Source: Coffea arabica
Lineage: Eukaryota > Streptophyta > Magnoliopsida > Gentianales > Rubiaceae
Direction of reading: 5' to 3'
Length of the DNA stretch: 64,000 bases
NCBI RefSeq assembly: GCF_036785885.1
Contig: NC_092322.1
Location: 18,250,466 to 18,314,465 of the forward strand
Position 1 is the first letter of the stretch. Every line of letters begins with the position of its first letter. Position numbers and translations under genes: made by a program. The notes under the pieces are model-generated. The model was not told the DNA's origin. It ran no database searches and worked only from the letters and a program-made list of their open reading frames with translations. This document shows, piece by piece, positions 45,201 through 56,622 of this stretch.

Positions 45201-48200
45201 AGGACTGCTGTTTTCAGATATTTTCAACTGAAAGCAGTTCTGTGTATAGTTTGGGTGGTAAATATTTTTTTTCTTTAATTTACATGGGAAGTTATCAAGT
45301 AAAGCTTTTGAAAAGTAGGGTTCTGTAGTGACAGTTCTGTCATTGCATGGGTTGCTATTTATTGTCTTTGCCAGCTGGACTTCTCGGATTTAAAGACTGA
45401 ATCTAATTTTAAATAAATGGAAACTGAATAAAAGGGAATCTGGCAATTACGTCTAGGGACTACTAGGAGTCACGGCAAGGAATTGCGCCTTCATGGTGTT
45501 GTGCATAATCTGAAATGTAAATTTTATTTCTGCTAAAAGTTTTCTTTGACAATAAGTGACATCGCCGTTTGTAATGGAGATCGACATTATGGCCACTGGT
45601 TGATTTTAGTTCACTAGGAAGAAATCTGCTTAGTGCATCAGCTTGGCTATTTAAACAAATGAGCCTAAATCCTAAGCATTTGACCAGAGTCCTTAGGAAA
45701 TAACAACAAAAAAAGAGCTGGAAGTGGATGAGTCATACAAGTAACTCAAAAGCTAGTGTAGCTTGAAATAGCTAAAATTGAGCAAGCAGCTTCTTTTGAG
45801 CTGGAGTTTGGTAGTGCTTTAGGTGTGAGAATTAAAGAGTTAAGTTTCAGTAAAACTTCAAATAAAGTCTTCAGATTCTGCATCATTCTCCTCTAATTGG
45901 AGAAACTTGGCTTCAATTTTTGAAGTGTGTAAGTATAAAATCCAGTGCTCTTTAAATTGAACAAGTAGCTATTTTTGGACTTGAGCTTTAGTAGTGCCTT
46001 AGATCCGAGAACAATCTAAAGTTCTGTCATGGATGGCTGAACAATGTTTAATATCTTTTTATCACTAAATATATGAAAAATAATTGGAATAGTTGGTTGA
46101 TCTTGTGATGTCACTTCACAGGACTATGCTGATGTTGAAGGGAAAGAAGATTTTGTTCCTGCAATTGCAATTGTTGGCCGACCAAATGTTGGTAAAAGTA
46201 GTATTTTGAATGCCTTAGTCAGAGAGGACAGAACAATTGTTAGCCCAGTAAGTGGAACAACACGTGATGCTATTGATACGGAGTTCACTGGACCTGATGG
46301 CCAGGTTTGTCAGCTTGACATATTGCAATGTAGGATTAGCTAAATTGATTTTCAGATGAAAAATGTGCTAGTACAAAGCTTAAACATTATGCTGGATACT
46401 TGTTTCTTTCAGGGTTGATATTTGAGAGATCTTCTATTCCAAGATAATTTCAGATTTTTTTTTCTCCATACATGCACAAAATAGTCAGTTACATGGATTA
46501 CGATAGCTTTCCTGTCTGTCTTTTATATGCACTGCTTGCCCCTAATTATTCCTATACTGGTAATGAGTACAAGTTTTGATTCCAAAATAGTTTTTTCCAT
46601 CTGTCATTGGTTGGAATTGCTTTGATGGCCTATGTTTGCCACCTGGAGCATGTCTGATCCTGAATCAATCATCAATTACATTTAGTAGAAACAGAAAAAG
46701 AAAATGTTGAAATTTGGGAATCTTCTTTCCTCACATTGAGGCAATTATTTATTGTCTTCCTCGTCTTTCTTCATGAAAGCAGAAGTTCTTTTAGGATGAG
46801 TGCAAAGAAAAATAAATGCCTTCCTTGCAAGACAAATGCCAAGTTCAATATTTGTCATGGTTTGCTGATGGTTGATAGTTAGCTTGCTTTTCTCTCTGGC
46901 ATTAGATTTTCAACCACTTTGTGAAATTCAGGATCTACTTGCTTCAGTGAGCACCATCTACCTTAGAACTTTTAGTGTTGTTAGTCAACATAATTCAAAT
47001 TTGTGAAGGAAATTGGTCTTATTTTTTCCCTCAATATTATCTTCAGTACTTTATTTTTGGAGCTTACAGTTGCACTTCAAATTTTCCCAAATGATCTAAT
47101 TACTTCGAAAATTTGCTGCGTTAGAAATCCTTGAGAAAGTAGATTATTGTACTGTTCTTTCTTGTGTTTTTCTTGTCAGTGGAGGAGATTTATAGTTTCC
47201 CATTTTCTCTAGAAATTTCGGCTGATTGACACGGCTGGTATAAGGAGAAGGGTAGCTGTAGCTTCATCGGGCAGCACCACAGAGGCTTTATCAGTTAATC
47301 GAGCATTCCGTGCCATTCGTCGTTCTGATGTTGTGGCTATTGTGATTGAAGCCATGGCTTGTATTACGGAACAGGTAGATTACGATACATTTCAGGGTTT
47401 TTATTGGTTTTGGTGATGGTGCGTTGGTTTGAGAGAGCAGATAGATGCAACTTTGATAATTAGCTTTCCTGTTTCCGCCACTGTTCAAAGCTATTCTGTA
47501 TTGGAATATTATAATGAGTTGGTTTGAATGGTCTCCTACTGGTCCAATTTTACCATTGTTACCATTAACAGTCTTTTAGGTCAATTAGACAAATACTAAA
47601 ATTACTGACATACGAAGTCACACAATACTTAACTTCTTAGAAAGAAGAGTAACTAATACGTTCAAAGTCCAAAGTCCAAAGTCCAAAAGATATTCTCAAG
47701 TGCACTGTTGTCTTCACCATCAAAAGGTTCAATTCCTAACGAAGGGCCTAAGAATTGATGGCAGGATCCTTTTCTTATCCATTATCCCTTGTTATGAGGG
47801 GGTTCAACCAAAAACCAAAATCAGCAATCTAAGGCAGGAATTAGTCCACTAGGTTCTTATACTAGTTAATTTTTCATTTTGTGTCAGCAGTCACTTTTAT
47901 TTTCTTATTATGAGAAGAAAGAGAAACGAAGTGATTAGTTGATTGTTATGGTAATGGTGGTCAGTCTTAAAAAAATTGTGAAATGTTTCAAGAAGCAATG
48001 AATTCATCTTTTTCTCCTGCTTTTCACCATCAAATAGATGCAACTCTATTAAACAGCACAAGTTACCTAATTGAACATTCAAAGAAACTTTTCCTTCGTT
48101 GGGTGATCAGTATAGCACTTTAACACATAAAATAGTTCTTATATTCATCCTAATCTTATGCATTAGTAGGTCACATAATGCCCCTATAGCCACAGACCAA

Positions 48201-51200
48201 TTGTTTCTTTTTGAAGCTCACCTCAGTACTCAGTTTCCCATAAATGGATTAAATGGTCTTGGAGCTTAAACCTCCCAAGTATTGCTGTGTTTTGCTGCTA
48301 ATTTTGTTTACTGGAATTGATTGAATTTTCGTTGACAATTTGGTTTGTTAACTGGATAGTTTGGAGAGCTCTAAGTTGGAAAATATATGTGACTAAAATT
48401 TGAGAATTAGAAGGCCGGCAGAAATTAGGGAAGAAGCAGAAGAGGGAGGAGACAGGAGGGGGAGAACCTAGGCGTCACACCTAACAGAAAAAGAAAGTCT
48501 CCCGAAAACTTTCTTCTGGAGATTCCCATCTTCCTAAAGCTATTACCACAGATATTTATAGAGGAAAGACATCTTAGGAATATAGCAAATGACTATTACC
48601 TAACAATGGTTATCTATTCCACTTTTTCGCAATTTCTCCAACATTAAATTGGTTGCTTGTATTTGTTTTTACTTGAATAAATAATGCTGACCTCCCCTCT
48701 AGTTTCTACAGAAGACATAAGACAGCCCCTCCAGATTGTGAAATAACAAGGACCTTCCCTGCATATGTTTTGCATCCAACATTATTGATGTAAAATATAT
48801 TAAGACAAGTTTACCTTCACCATGTTCACGTCTTCTTCCCATGTTGCCAGGAACCCAATAAAGAAAAATAGGTGCTGATCGTCAAATTAAATGCAATAAA
48901 TTTTTATTTGTTTTTTCAATTCCATAAAGGTGGCAAATTATGTTATAGTGTCAAAAGAAGAACAAATGCAATTATACTTCCATCAAATAAGGAAACACCA
49001 CAGATTTCTTTATTCTATGTGAATAGCACTTCGGAAAAACCCCTGTAGCTGGTTGTAGAACAAGCTGGTCAAACTGAAAATAAATGAAAATATCAAAAAT
49101 TGAAATGTGAGTTATGCTGATTATTGAAGTTTGTATATAGTTCACAACAATAGCTTGACGTTCGAATGTTGCATCAACCTTAAGATTCCTTCAGATTAAT
49201 TACATCTAAAGCAAATTGAATTGAGATGTTTGAATTTGGTTTTTATTGGGTGGAGTAGTGGCAGACGGATAGAGTTGAGAATGGGATTGGCATGTGTGTG
49301 TTATGGAGGCTGGGGTTGTGCTATTATATCACTTGTCTAAAAGTAAAATTTTGCAATAAACATTAAAATTGTAAATTTAAAGGCATTTTTTTTGGAAAAT
49401 TTTTTGTATATGTGACTACACTTGTTATATGCCGTTCATTTGTTAACCATATTCGACGTTTTTTATTTATATGACAAATAAGAGCGGAGGTTCCTGTTAT
49501 TTTCTCAATCTAGAGGAGAGGCCTCTGCCTTTTCTAAAACAAGAGGGGAGGTTAGTGTAATTTACTGTTTCTATCTTTATGGAGTTGTGTTTTCCTTTCA
49601 ATGGTCAACATCTTGTTCTCATGGGTGACTGGCTTTTGACTATATAAGCTTAACTGCTTGTTTTGTTAAATATCAATGTAAGTATATTGGACTCGCTGAC
49701 TTTGAGATTCATGAACTGTAAAAAACCTTTTTGAAACAGAAAACAGTTTATTGTGTGAATTTTTTAGGATTACAAGATCGCTGAAAGGATAGAGAGAGAA
49801 GGGAAGGGTTGCCTGATTGTTGTGAACAAGTGGGACACAATTCCGAACAAAAATCAGCAAACTGCAACTTATTATGAGCAAGATGTAAGAGATAAGCTCC
49901 GTCTTCTCAGCTGGGCACCTATCGTGTACTGTACTGCAATAGCTGGGCATAGTGTTGACAAGTATGATCTTGAGCTATCTTGATGAGAGTTTCTTGACTC
50001 CTGTATATCTTTGGGAACTTCATGAACAAGTTTGAATTAAAGTTACAGAATTATCACTTGATAAATAGTTGAAAGCTTGGAACTTGGAAAATACTTGTGC
50101 TATTCAACGTTATTAAAATCGGATGTATGTAGATTGGTTTTATAAAGGTAAACTGAATTATCATTATTTTTCACTGGACTCTATGTCTGATTCTAAACAA
50201 CTTCATGATTAGCAAATGATTTAACTGGAATCATGACAATCTGCCACATAAGAGGACTCTTACAGATCTTGCACCTGTGCTCGTTTGTCATATTTGTCTC
50301 TGAATTTTAGAGTATGTCTCTATTGATATGTGTTGAGGTGAATGAGATGAAATCAAAAAAATTTTGGAACCTGAGGTGTATATGAGTTTCTTTGCAGACT
50401 ACAGTTTGTAGAGCATTACAAGATGCACTTGTTTGTGCTTGCTGAGTACTATAATCTGCTTTTGAATTATTAAAATTACTCCACAAGCTTCCCGGGCTTG
50501 ATTATGGCATTCTGATTTGGTATCCTGTTTGAGGGACAAGAGTTTGTTTTGTTCTTCAATTTTGCTTTCTATTGCAGGGTATTTTTACTGAAGTCAGTCC
50601 CTTCAACCAATTGATTGCTCCTTTCTCATCCATCTTGAATATTTCATCTTTCTTTCTTTCCTTTTAACTGCAGAAGAGCTTTTTAGGTAGTTCGATAATA
50701 GTAATTAAGTGAGATAATCAATAATTTGACTTATTTATTTACTGTTAAAATTTTGTTACATGTAAAGATACAAAAGTGAAACCTCTGAAGGGAACTGCAC
50801 GGAAAAAAGTACTAATCGACTAAACTGGTTTCCATCTTTTTAAAAATTTGATTAGTTTCTGCATCTAAATGGTTGGACTTGTTTCAGAATCATTGATGCT
50901 GCTGGTATGGTTGAGAAAGAGCGAAAGAGAAGGTTAACTACAGCAACACTAAATCAATTGGTGCAGGAAGCAGTTGTTTTCAAACCACCTCCAAGGACTA
51001 GAGGTGGCAAGAGAGGACGTGTTTATTATTGCACACAGGTACTTGCACCAAAACAGATTTTATAAGTTGGTTTTCTAAAACTGTCATTTTTGAATCTAAA
51101 TGTGTTGATGTCGAGCTTTGCTAGAAGTTTGAAGTCTCTAAACTCTGAAGTTCATCAGGAATTCCATATGAAAAAAGGGAAAGATTTGGACTTGAGTTGT

Positions 51201-52300
51201 AGAATGTTTGGAATTGCAGTTGAATCATTTTGTATCCTTTGTTTCAGGGGTTTAACTTAGCATAGATAAGGTTTATTTGACACGACAAAGTACATCGGAA
51301 TGTTTTAAGACAGTAGAATTGCTTAAGTTTTTTATGTAACATGGCTAGAGAAAGACTCTACTGCAAGGGATTCGTCATATGATTTGGTATATTTCATTAG
51401 CCTTTATTGTGTTGGACGCATTAATGAAGTGGAAAATGCATGTGATTTGTTAAGGCTGCCTAGAAATTCACCAGTAATTTGAAGCTAAACAATTTGACCA
51501 ATTTTATTTGCATTAACCCAATCTATCAAACTTATGTAGCTATGTTGATCTTATTCACAGGCAGCAGTTAGACCACCTACATTTGTCTTCTTTGTAAATG
51601 ATGCAAAGCTATTTCCGGAGACATATCGCCGTTACATGGAAAAGCAGCTGAGATCAAGTGCAGGATTTTCAGGCACTCCAGTTCGGCTTTTATGGAGAAG
51701 CAGAAGAAAAATGGAAAAAGATGATAGTAAGCATACATATATCTGGTTATTTATTTATTTATTTATTTTTCTGTCTCATGAATTTTCCGTAAGTTTCCTT
51801 TTCTATATATATATATTTTGCATTTCAAGATACACTTGACAGATTGCTTATTTTGGTTTAACCTGGGAAGGAGGTTGAAAGGAATATTAGATTTCAGGCA
51901 AGAATGTCCTATTCTCTTTATGCCTGGGGTGGTCTGGAGGGAAGTGTTTGACCTGATATTAAAATGGAAGTATATCTTTTCTTAGCGCATTCCATTAGCT
52001 GATTTTTTGCTTGAAGGAAATGGAATTCCCAAAAAATTAACAAATAAATAAAATAAAATAAAATGAGAACGGGCCCTTGGGAACATGTTCTGCACAGGCA
52101 TGCTGTTTGAAACACCTGTCGTGGTTTGTTTTTATGATTTGCTTCCTGAGGTCACAGATGCCCACCTCTTTGTATTTTGGACTTCAGACAGTTAGCAGAC
52201 TGAATTGACCAAATTCATTTTTATTCCAGGGAGGCCAGCTGCAACAAATTTTGCCCAAGAGAACTACATTTCTGTTGATAGAAGGTTGGCTGTAGCTTAG
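39223..52300 (+). CDS. DER: plastid double-GTPase DER (EngA family), 12 exons, 659 aa
   Basis: A tandem G-domain GTPase needed for ribosome assembly; plant members act in plastids on rRNA and 50S maturation (family knowledge). Exons: 39,223-39,601; 41,667-41,734; 42,661-42,744; 42,912-43,205; 43,435-43,574; 44,654-44,741; 46,122-46,304; 47,213-47,374; 49,768-49,961; 50,888-51,038; 51,561-51,726; 52,230-52,300. All introns are GT-AG and the phases join to 1,980 nt. Residues 1-60 are S/P/H-rich with few acids (transit peptide), followed by an acidic linker. G domain 1: GRPNVGKS 162-169, DEPGVTRD 185-192, DTGG 209-212, NKCE 303-306, PISA 327-330. G domain 2: GRPNVGKS 370-377, SGTTRD 395-400, DTAG 418-421, NKWD 486-489. 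A KH-like C-terminus contains [18 protein letters not shown] and [15 protein letters not shown] instead of NKxD in domain 1 is the only odd key motif. Exon calls were made by eye. Confidence 0.93.
39957..39979 (+). repeat. TTG microsatellite in DER intron 1
   Basis: About seven TTG repeats. Confidence 0.9.
41087..41373. mobile_element. ~287-bp MITE-like repeat in DER intron 1
   Basis: Closely matches 60,702-60,987 in the same orientation along its whole length: TTTGATAA near the left end, AATTAATTAAGT(G/A)GCACTGA in the middle, and AGACTTCAGTTTTCAAA then TTTTAT(T/C)AAATG at the right. The ends form a short inverted repeat around TTTGATAA. This is the look of a common hAT-type MITE; I found no clear target duplication. 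Confidence 0.7.
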
Positions 52301-53359
52301 CTGAACTTGCAGTAGCTGTAATTTGGAAAGAACAGAATTATATCTAAGTTTTGACTGGATTCACATTTAGCATAGGAGATCCAGTAAAAAAAAGTCCTAC
52401 TTTAGAAGTTTCAACATGAGAGTCCGACATAAAAAGAGTCCATTGTACTGAATTGTGTTGTTTAATTTAGTTGTCACTAGTCTACAATCTTGAACTCTCT
52501 GATGAAGAGATGTAGAGGACCTGATTTTGATTACAAGCTGGACAAGGAGTTGAGGACATTCTGCTATGTGTCGACTTTTGCAGGGATACATGTTCAAATG
52601 TATTTATGAAGCCCTACCATGTGAAGATGAGTCAAGATCTCTATGTTTTTTTTCAGCAAATTATACTGTTCTTTTGTTTATTTCACAAATGGTTCTCATT
52701 TAATTTGGATGGCATATGGGTTTTTCATATAAAATGTAGATTTGTGTCTTGCTTGTTGAATTTGGAATCGATCTAGTTTGATTGGGTTAGGCATTCAAGC
52801 CTGATAAATTATTTTGGGTGAGAGTCAATTTAGGTAACTTTCAGCTTGTATCATGTAACGGAGTAGAGCAACCTACAATTAAGTAATTGGTTCTGTTCTG
52901 ATTTATTAGCTCTGCCCATACATCATCAGTGTTTCGGGGAGCCAATGTTTTTCCATCAAATGGGGAGTCTGGTTGTACAGTGTCCGAGAAAGCTCAACCA
53001 GCGAGGCTGGAGGCTTCATCTGGGCTCCGAGTATTCATTTATGAGCTTTCTTGCCCTCTATGCTATTATGCAACTAAATGATCATTTGGGAATGTAGTTT
53101 TCCCACTAACAAAAGAAAAGAAAGAACCAAAATTCAGCTTTGACTAACAAATGCATTTGAGTCAGTTATAGCCAATTGAGCTTGAGACTTAAAAGACGTA
53201 AACCTTAAATGTAAGAGAGCAGTAACGGGTCTGAATGTACTTCTACACGAAAGCAAAAGCATCACATTTCAAATAGGTTTTTAAGCTCCATCAAATATCA
53301 GGGGGAAAAAAAGAGAAAAAAAAATCGCCCCTAAAGGCAGAAAGTTGATGTAATGCTGC
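52301..53359 (+). other. DER 3' flank and UTR, with a possible downstream exon
   Basis: After the TAG stop, about 600 bp looks like 3' UTR/flank. At about 52,911-53,100 a stretch less AT-rich than its surroundings follows an acceptor-like TTTTATTAG. It is open in two frames: SAHTSSVFRGANVFPSNG, and in the phase left by DER exon 11, TLPIHHQCFGEPMFFHQMGS. It could be an alternative terminal exon, a 3' UTR exon or a gene scrap. Nothing else is seen to 53,359. Confidence 0.35.
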
Positions 53360-53753
53360 TAGAGCTGTTAATCGGGCTGAGTATTGGGTTGCTGAGCTTA
53401 ACTCGAGCCAAGCTCGTGCTCGGTCGACTAAGCGGACGAGTTTTGAAATATGCTCGGACTCGACTCGCCAAATGGACATGTGGCTCGAACTCGAGCTCGT
53501 GCAAATTAACTCCAATAAAAACTTATAATTTTTAATTTTTATATTTTTGAATTATAAAATGACATATATAACCTTTCTTATCAAGCCTAATCGAGCTACT
53601 CGGATAACAAACGAGTAGAGCTTATTCGGCTTGTTAATTAAACGAGCAGAGTTCGAGCTCAACTCGTTTACTACACTTAACGAGCCGAACTCGAGCCTTA
53701 TCAAGTCAAGTTTTATCGAGTTTTCAAGCTGCTCGTTTCATTTAACAGCTCTA
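53360..53753. mobile_element. 394-bp MITE with 12-bp terminal inverted repeats
   Basis: Ends are TAGAGCTGTTAA (53,360-53,371) and TTAACAGCTCTA (53,742-53,753), perfect inverted repeats. The interior is full of CTCGAGC/GCTCGAG-type phrases, so it can fold extensively. It is non-coding. I see no convincing target duplication. Confidence 0.8.
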
Positions 53754-54099
53754 AATGTAAATGTTGCTGATGTTCTCTCTCTTTTCCGTGGTCTGTATGA
53801 TTAGGTTGGGGGTCACTTGATTGACAAAATTTTGATTATAGGATGCAAAGTTTGATAATTTGGTGAGTTTTAACTATTTTGTGGATTTTTGAGGTATTAA
53901 TTTCGTAAAGAAGAGAACTACTCTTTGGAGCTTTATTTTGCTAGGAGTTTGTTGTTAATGGATAGATTGTAGGGCCATATTCACTGGTTCCATGCAGATT
54001 TTGTTAGTCTATGCAATGATCAAAGTGACTTTTGTGTTAGTTGCTTGCTTAGCGAGCTTATGTCCGGTTGAGCATATACCGTTTACATGACCAAAAGCT

Positions 54100-54360
54100 G
54101 AGGAAGTATGGAAATTTTCACCCATTAGATGAGATGGGATGGCCTTTACGAGAAAAGATGGAATCTGTTGGAATGGTGGGAAGGTGTGATGTGTGCCAGA
54201 CACAGAAAAGGAGCAGAACATATTGCACTAACAGTGAACATTATGTGGGCAATCTGGAAGGAAAGAAATAGTTGTCAATTCAATAATGAGAGGACCTTTT
54301 ATGGTTACTGTTCAGATAGCTTGGAAAGAGAGGGATGAGTTTGACAGCTTGGTAATTAAA
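54100..54360 (+). pseudogene. LINE (non-LTR retrotransposon) ORF2 C-terminal scrap
   Basis: The frame 54,129-54,338 contains LLEWWEGVMCARHRKGAEHI and ALTVNIMWAIWKERNSCQFN. The block from the tryptophans through MWAIWKERN is the pattern seen near the end of plant LINE reverse-transcriptase proteins. There is no reverse transcriptase domain nearby. It ends in stops at about 54,338-54,365. Confidence 0.5.
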
Positions 54361-54604
54361 AAATGAAATTCAAAACACAGATGCAAGGAGAATGGAAGGG
54401 AGAAGGCAAGAGGGAGTAAGTGTGGACAGGGATACGGTACTCATTTCTTGCTTGAAATCTAATATTCTTCATTACTCCTTCCTAGGTTAAACCAAAATAA
54501 GCAATCTGTCAAATAATCTTGAAATGCACAACAGAAAAACACAGCAGAAAAGAAATCTTGCATAAAATTCATGAGACAGAGAAACAAATAAATAGTTTGA
54601 CAGA

Positions 54605-54625
54605 TATATATATATATATATATAT
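54605..54625. repeat. AT microsatellite
   Basis: About ten AT repeats in the inverted DER copy, at the place corresponding to the shorter AT run after exon 11 in the parent (51,804-51,815). Confidence 0.85.
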
Positions 54626-55102
54626 ACACACACTCACTATCATCGTTTTCCATTTTTCTTCTGCTTCTCCATAAATGCCGAACAGGATTGCTTGCAAATC
54701 CTACACTGGATCTCAGTTGCTTTTCCATGTCACTGAGGTATGCCTCTGGAAATGGCTTTGCATCATTTACAAAGAAGACAAATGTAGGTGTTCTAACTGC
54801 TGCCTCTGGGTATAAGATCAACGAACATGGTCACATAAGTTTGATAGATGTGGTGACTGTGAACTAAAATTGGTCAAATTGTGTAGCTCCAAATTCGTGG
54901 CGAATATGTAGGAAGCCTTAACAAATCACATGCATTTTCTGCTTCCTTTATGGGCCCATCACAATAAAGGCTAACGAAATATGACATATGACAAATCCCT
55001 TGCAATTCTCTAGCCATGTTTCATAAAAAAACTAGAGCAATTCTACTGTCTCAAAACATTTCGATGCACTTTGTCATGTCAAAGAAACCTTATCTATGCC
55101 AA

Positions 55103-55420
55103 ACATGGTTCAAAGACTCGGCCGAGCCGTCATCGGATCAAGGCTTTTCGGTCCGATATCGGGACGAGATGATTCCGAAATAATGAATCGCCGAAAACTC
55201 GGTTGAGACGTCTCCCAAACCGATAGAAATGGCCGAGCCGCCCTGAATTATTCCGAATCAACTTGAATTTTTATTATTTTTGCTAATTTTTTATTTATCA
55301 TATATTTTTACAAATTTTAAAATATTAAAAATTTCAAAAATTTGCGTCTCATGGAGACCACGACCGATATGCGACACCAATGTGGGACAGTCCGAGCCAC
55401 GACCACGATTTTGAACCATG
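55103..55420. mobile_element. 318-bp MITE inside the inverted DER copy
   Basis: Ends CATGGTTCAAA and TTTGAACCATG form an 11-bp inverted repeat. ATGCCAA is duplicated on both sides (55,096-55,102 and 55,421-55,427). The parent gene at about 51,250-51,275 lacks the insert and has one copy of the site, so the empty and filled sites are both in this window. The interior is GC-richer near the ends (CGGCCGAGCCG-type phrases) and non-coding. Confidence 0.85.
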
Positions 55421-56375
55421 ATGCCAAGTCAAACCCCTGAAACAAAGCATGCAAAATGATTCAACTGCAATTCCAAACATTCTATAACTGGAATGTCCAA
55501 ATCTTACCCTTTTTCCGTGAATTTCGGAGTTTAGAGACTTGCAATAGCTGCATCAAACTGACTGAATAGTGGCATATGCAAACTTCTAGAAAAGCTAAAC
55601 ATCAACACATTTAGATTGAAAAATGACAGTTTGAGAAAACCAACTTATAAAATCTTTTTCTGGTGCAAGTACCTGTGTGCAGTAATAAACACGTCCTCTC
55701 TTGCCACCTCTAGTCCTTGGAGGTGGTTTGAAAGCAAGTGCTTCCTGCACCAGCTGATTTATTGTTGCCGTAGTTAACCTTCTCTTTCGCTCTTTCTCAA
55801 CCATACCAGCAGCAGCAATGATTCTGGAACAAGTCCAACCATTTAGATGTAGAAACTAATCAAATTTTTAAAAAGATGAAAAACAGTTTAGTCGATTAGT
55901 GTATATTTTTCCTTCCCCCGTGCCAACTTTTTTCTATGCATTTCCCTGCAGAGGTTTGACTTTTGTGTCTTTCCGTGTAACAATTTTAACAGTGAATAAA
56001 TAAGTCAAAGTATTGCTCATCTCACTTCATTACTTTTAGCGAACTACCTGAAAAGCTCTTCAGCAGTTAAAAAGAACGAAAGAGAGATGAGCAATTGAAT
56101 TGGTTGAAGTCACTATAAAATACTCTTCAATAGAGCAAAATTGAAAAGCAAAACAAACTCATTGCCCCTCACTTAAACAGGATATCAAATCAGAATGCGC
56201 CAATCATGACCGAGAAGCATGTGGAGCAATTTTAATAATTCAAAAGCAGTTTATAGTGCTCAGCAAACACAAACAAATTCACCTTGTAATGCTGTACGAA
56301 CTGTAGTCTGCAAAGAAACCCATAAAAACCTCGGGTTCCAATTTTTTTTTTTTTTTAATTTCATTTGATTCGCCT

Positions 56376-56570
56376 TAACACAAATCAATAGTGACTTATT
56401 CTAAATTTCTTATACAAATATAACACACAAGCACCGGTCTAAAATCTGTAAAGAGTCCTCTTATGTGGCATCTCATTCAGTACCTCAACACAAATCAATA
56501 GTGACATACTCTAAATTTCCTTGACAAATATGACACGCCGGTGTAAAATCTGTAAGTCCTCTTATGTGGC
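56376..56570. repeat. ~100-bp tandem duplication in the inverted DER copy
   Basis: AACACAAATCAATAGTGACTT ... CTCTTATGTGGCA occurs at about 56,378-56,469 and again, diverged, at about 56,487-56,570, separated by a short linker. The parent intron has one copy (about 50,225-50,340). Confidence 0.7.
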
Positions 56571-56622
56571 AGATTGTTATGATTCCAGTTAAATCATTAG
56601 CTAAGCATGAAGTTGTTTGGAT

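Larger units (their letters stand above)
54440..56622 (-). pseudogene. inverted partial duplicate of DER (exons 10-11 and introns)
   Basis: Reverse-complemented, this region aligns with 50,195-51,910 of the DER gene, introns included. Exon 10 copy at about 55,675-55,825 reads [20 protein letters not shown], then [20 protein letters not shown]. Exon 11 copy at about 54,635-54,805 reads [20 protein letters not shown], then [20 protein letters not shown]. Both exons stay open and splice sites are largely kept, although the exon 11 acceptor is changed (CCCAGAG for TTCACAG). Exons 1-9 and 12 are absent, so it cannot encode a GTPase. Intron identity looks roughly 80-85% by eye. It has a MITE insertion (55,103-55,420) and a local ~100-bp tandem duplication (about 56,376-56,570) not in the parent. 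Confidence 0.9.

Noticed and set aside
54440..56622. Inverted DER copy as a functional paralogue
   Set aside because: Only exons 10-11 are present, with no G domains, start or last exon, a MITE in its intron and an altered acceptor.
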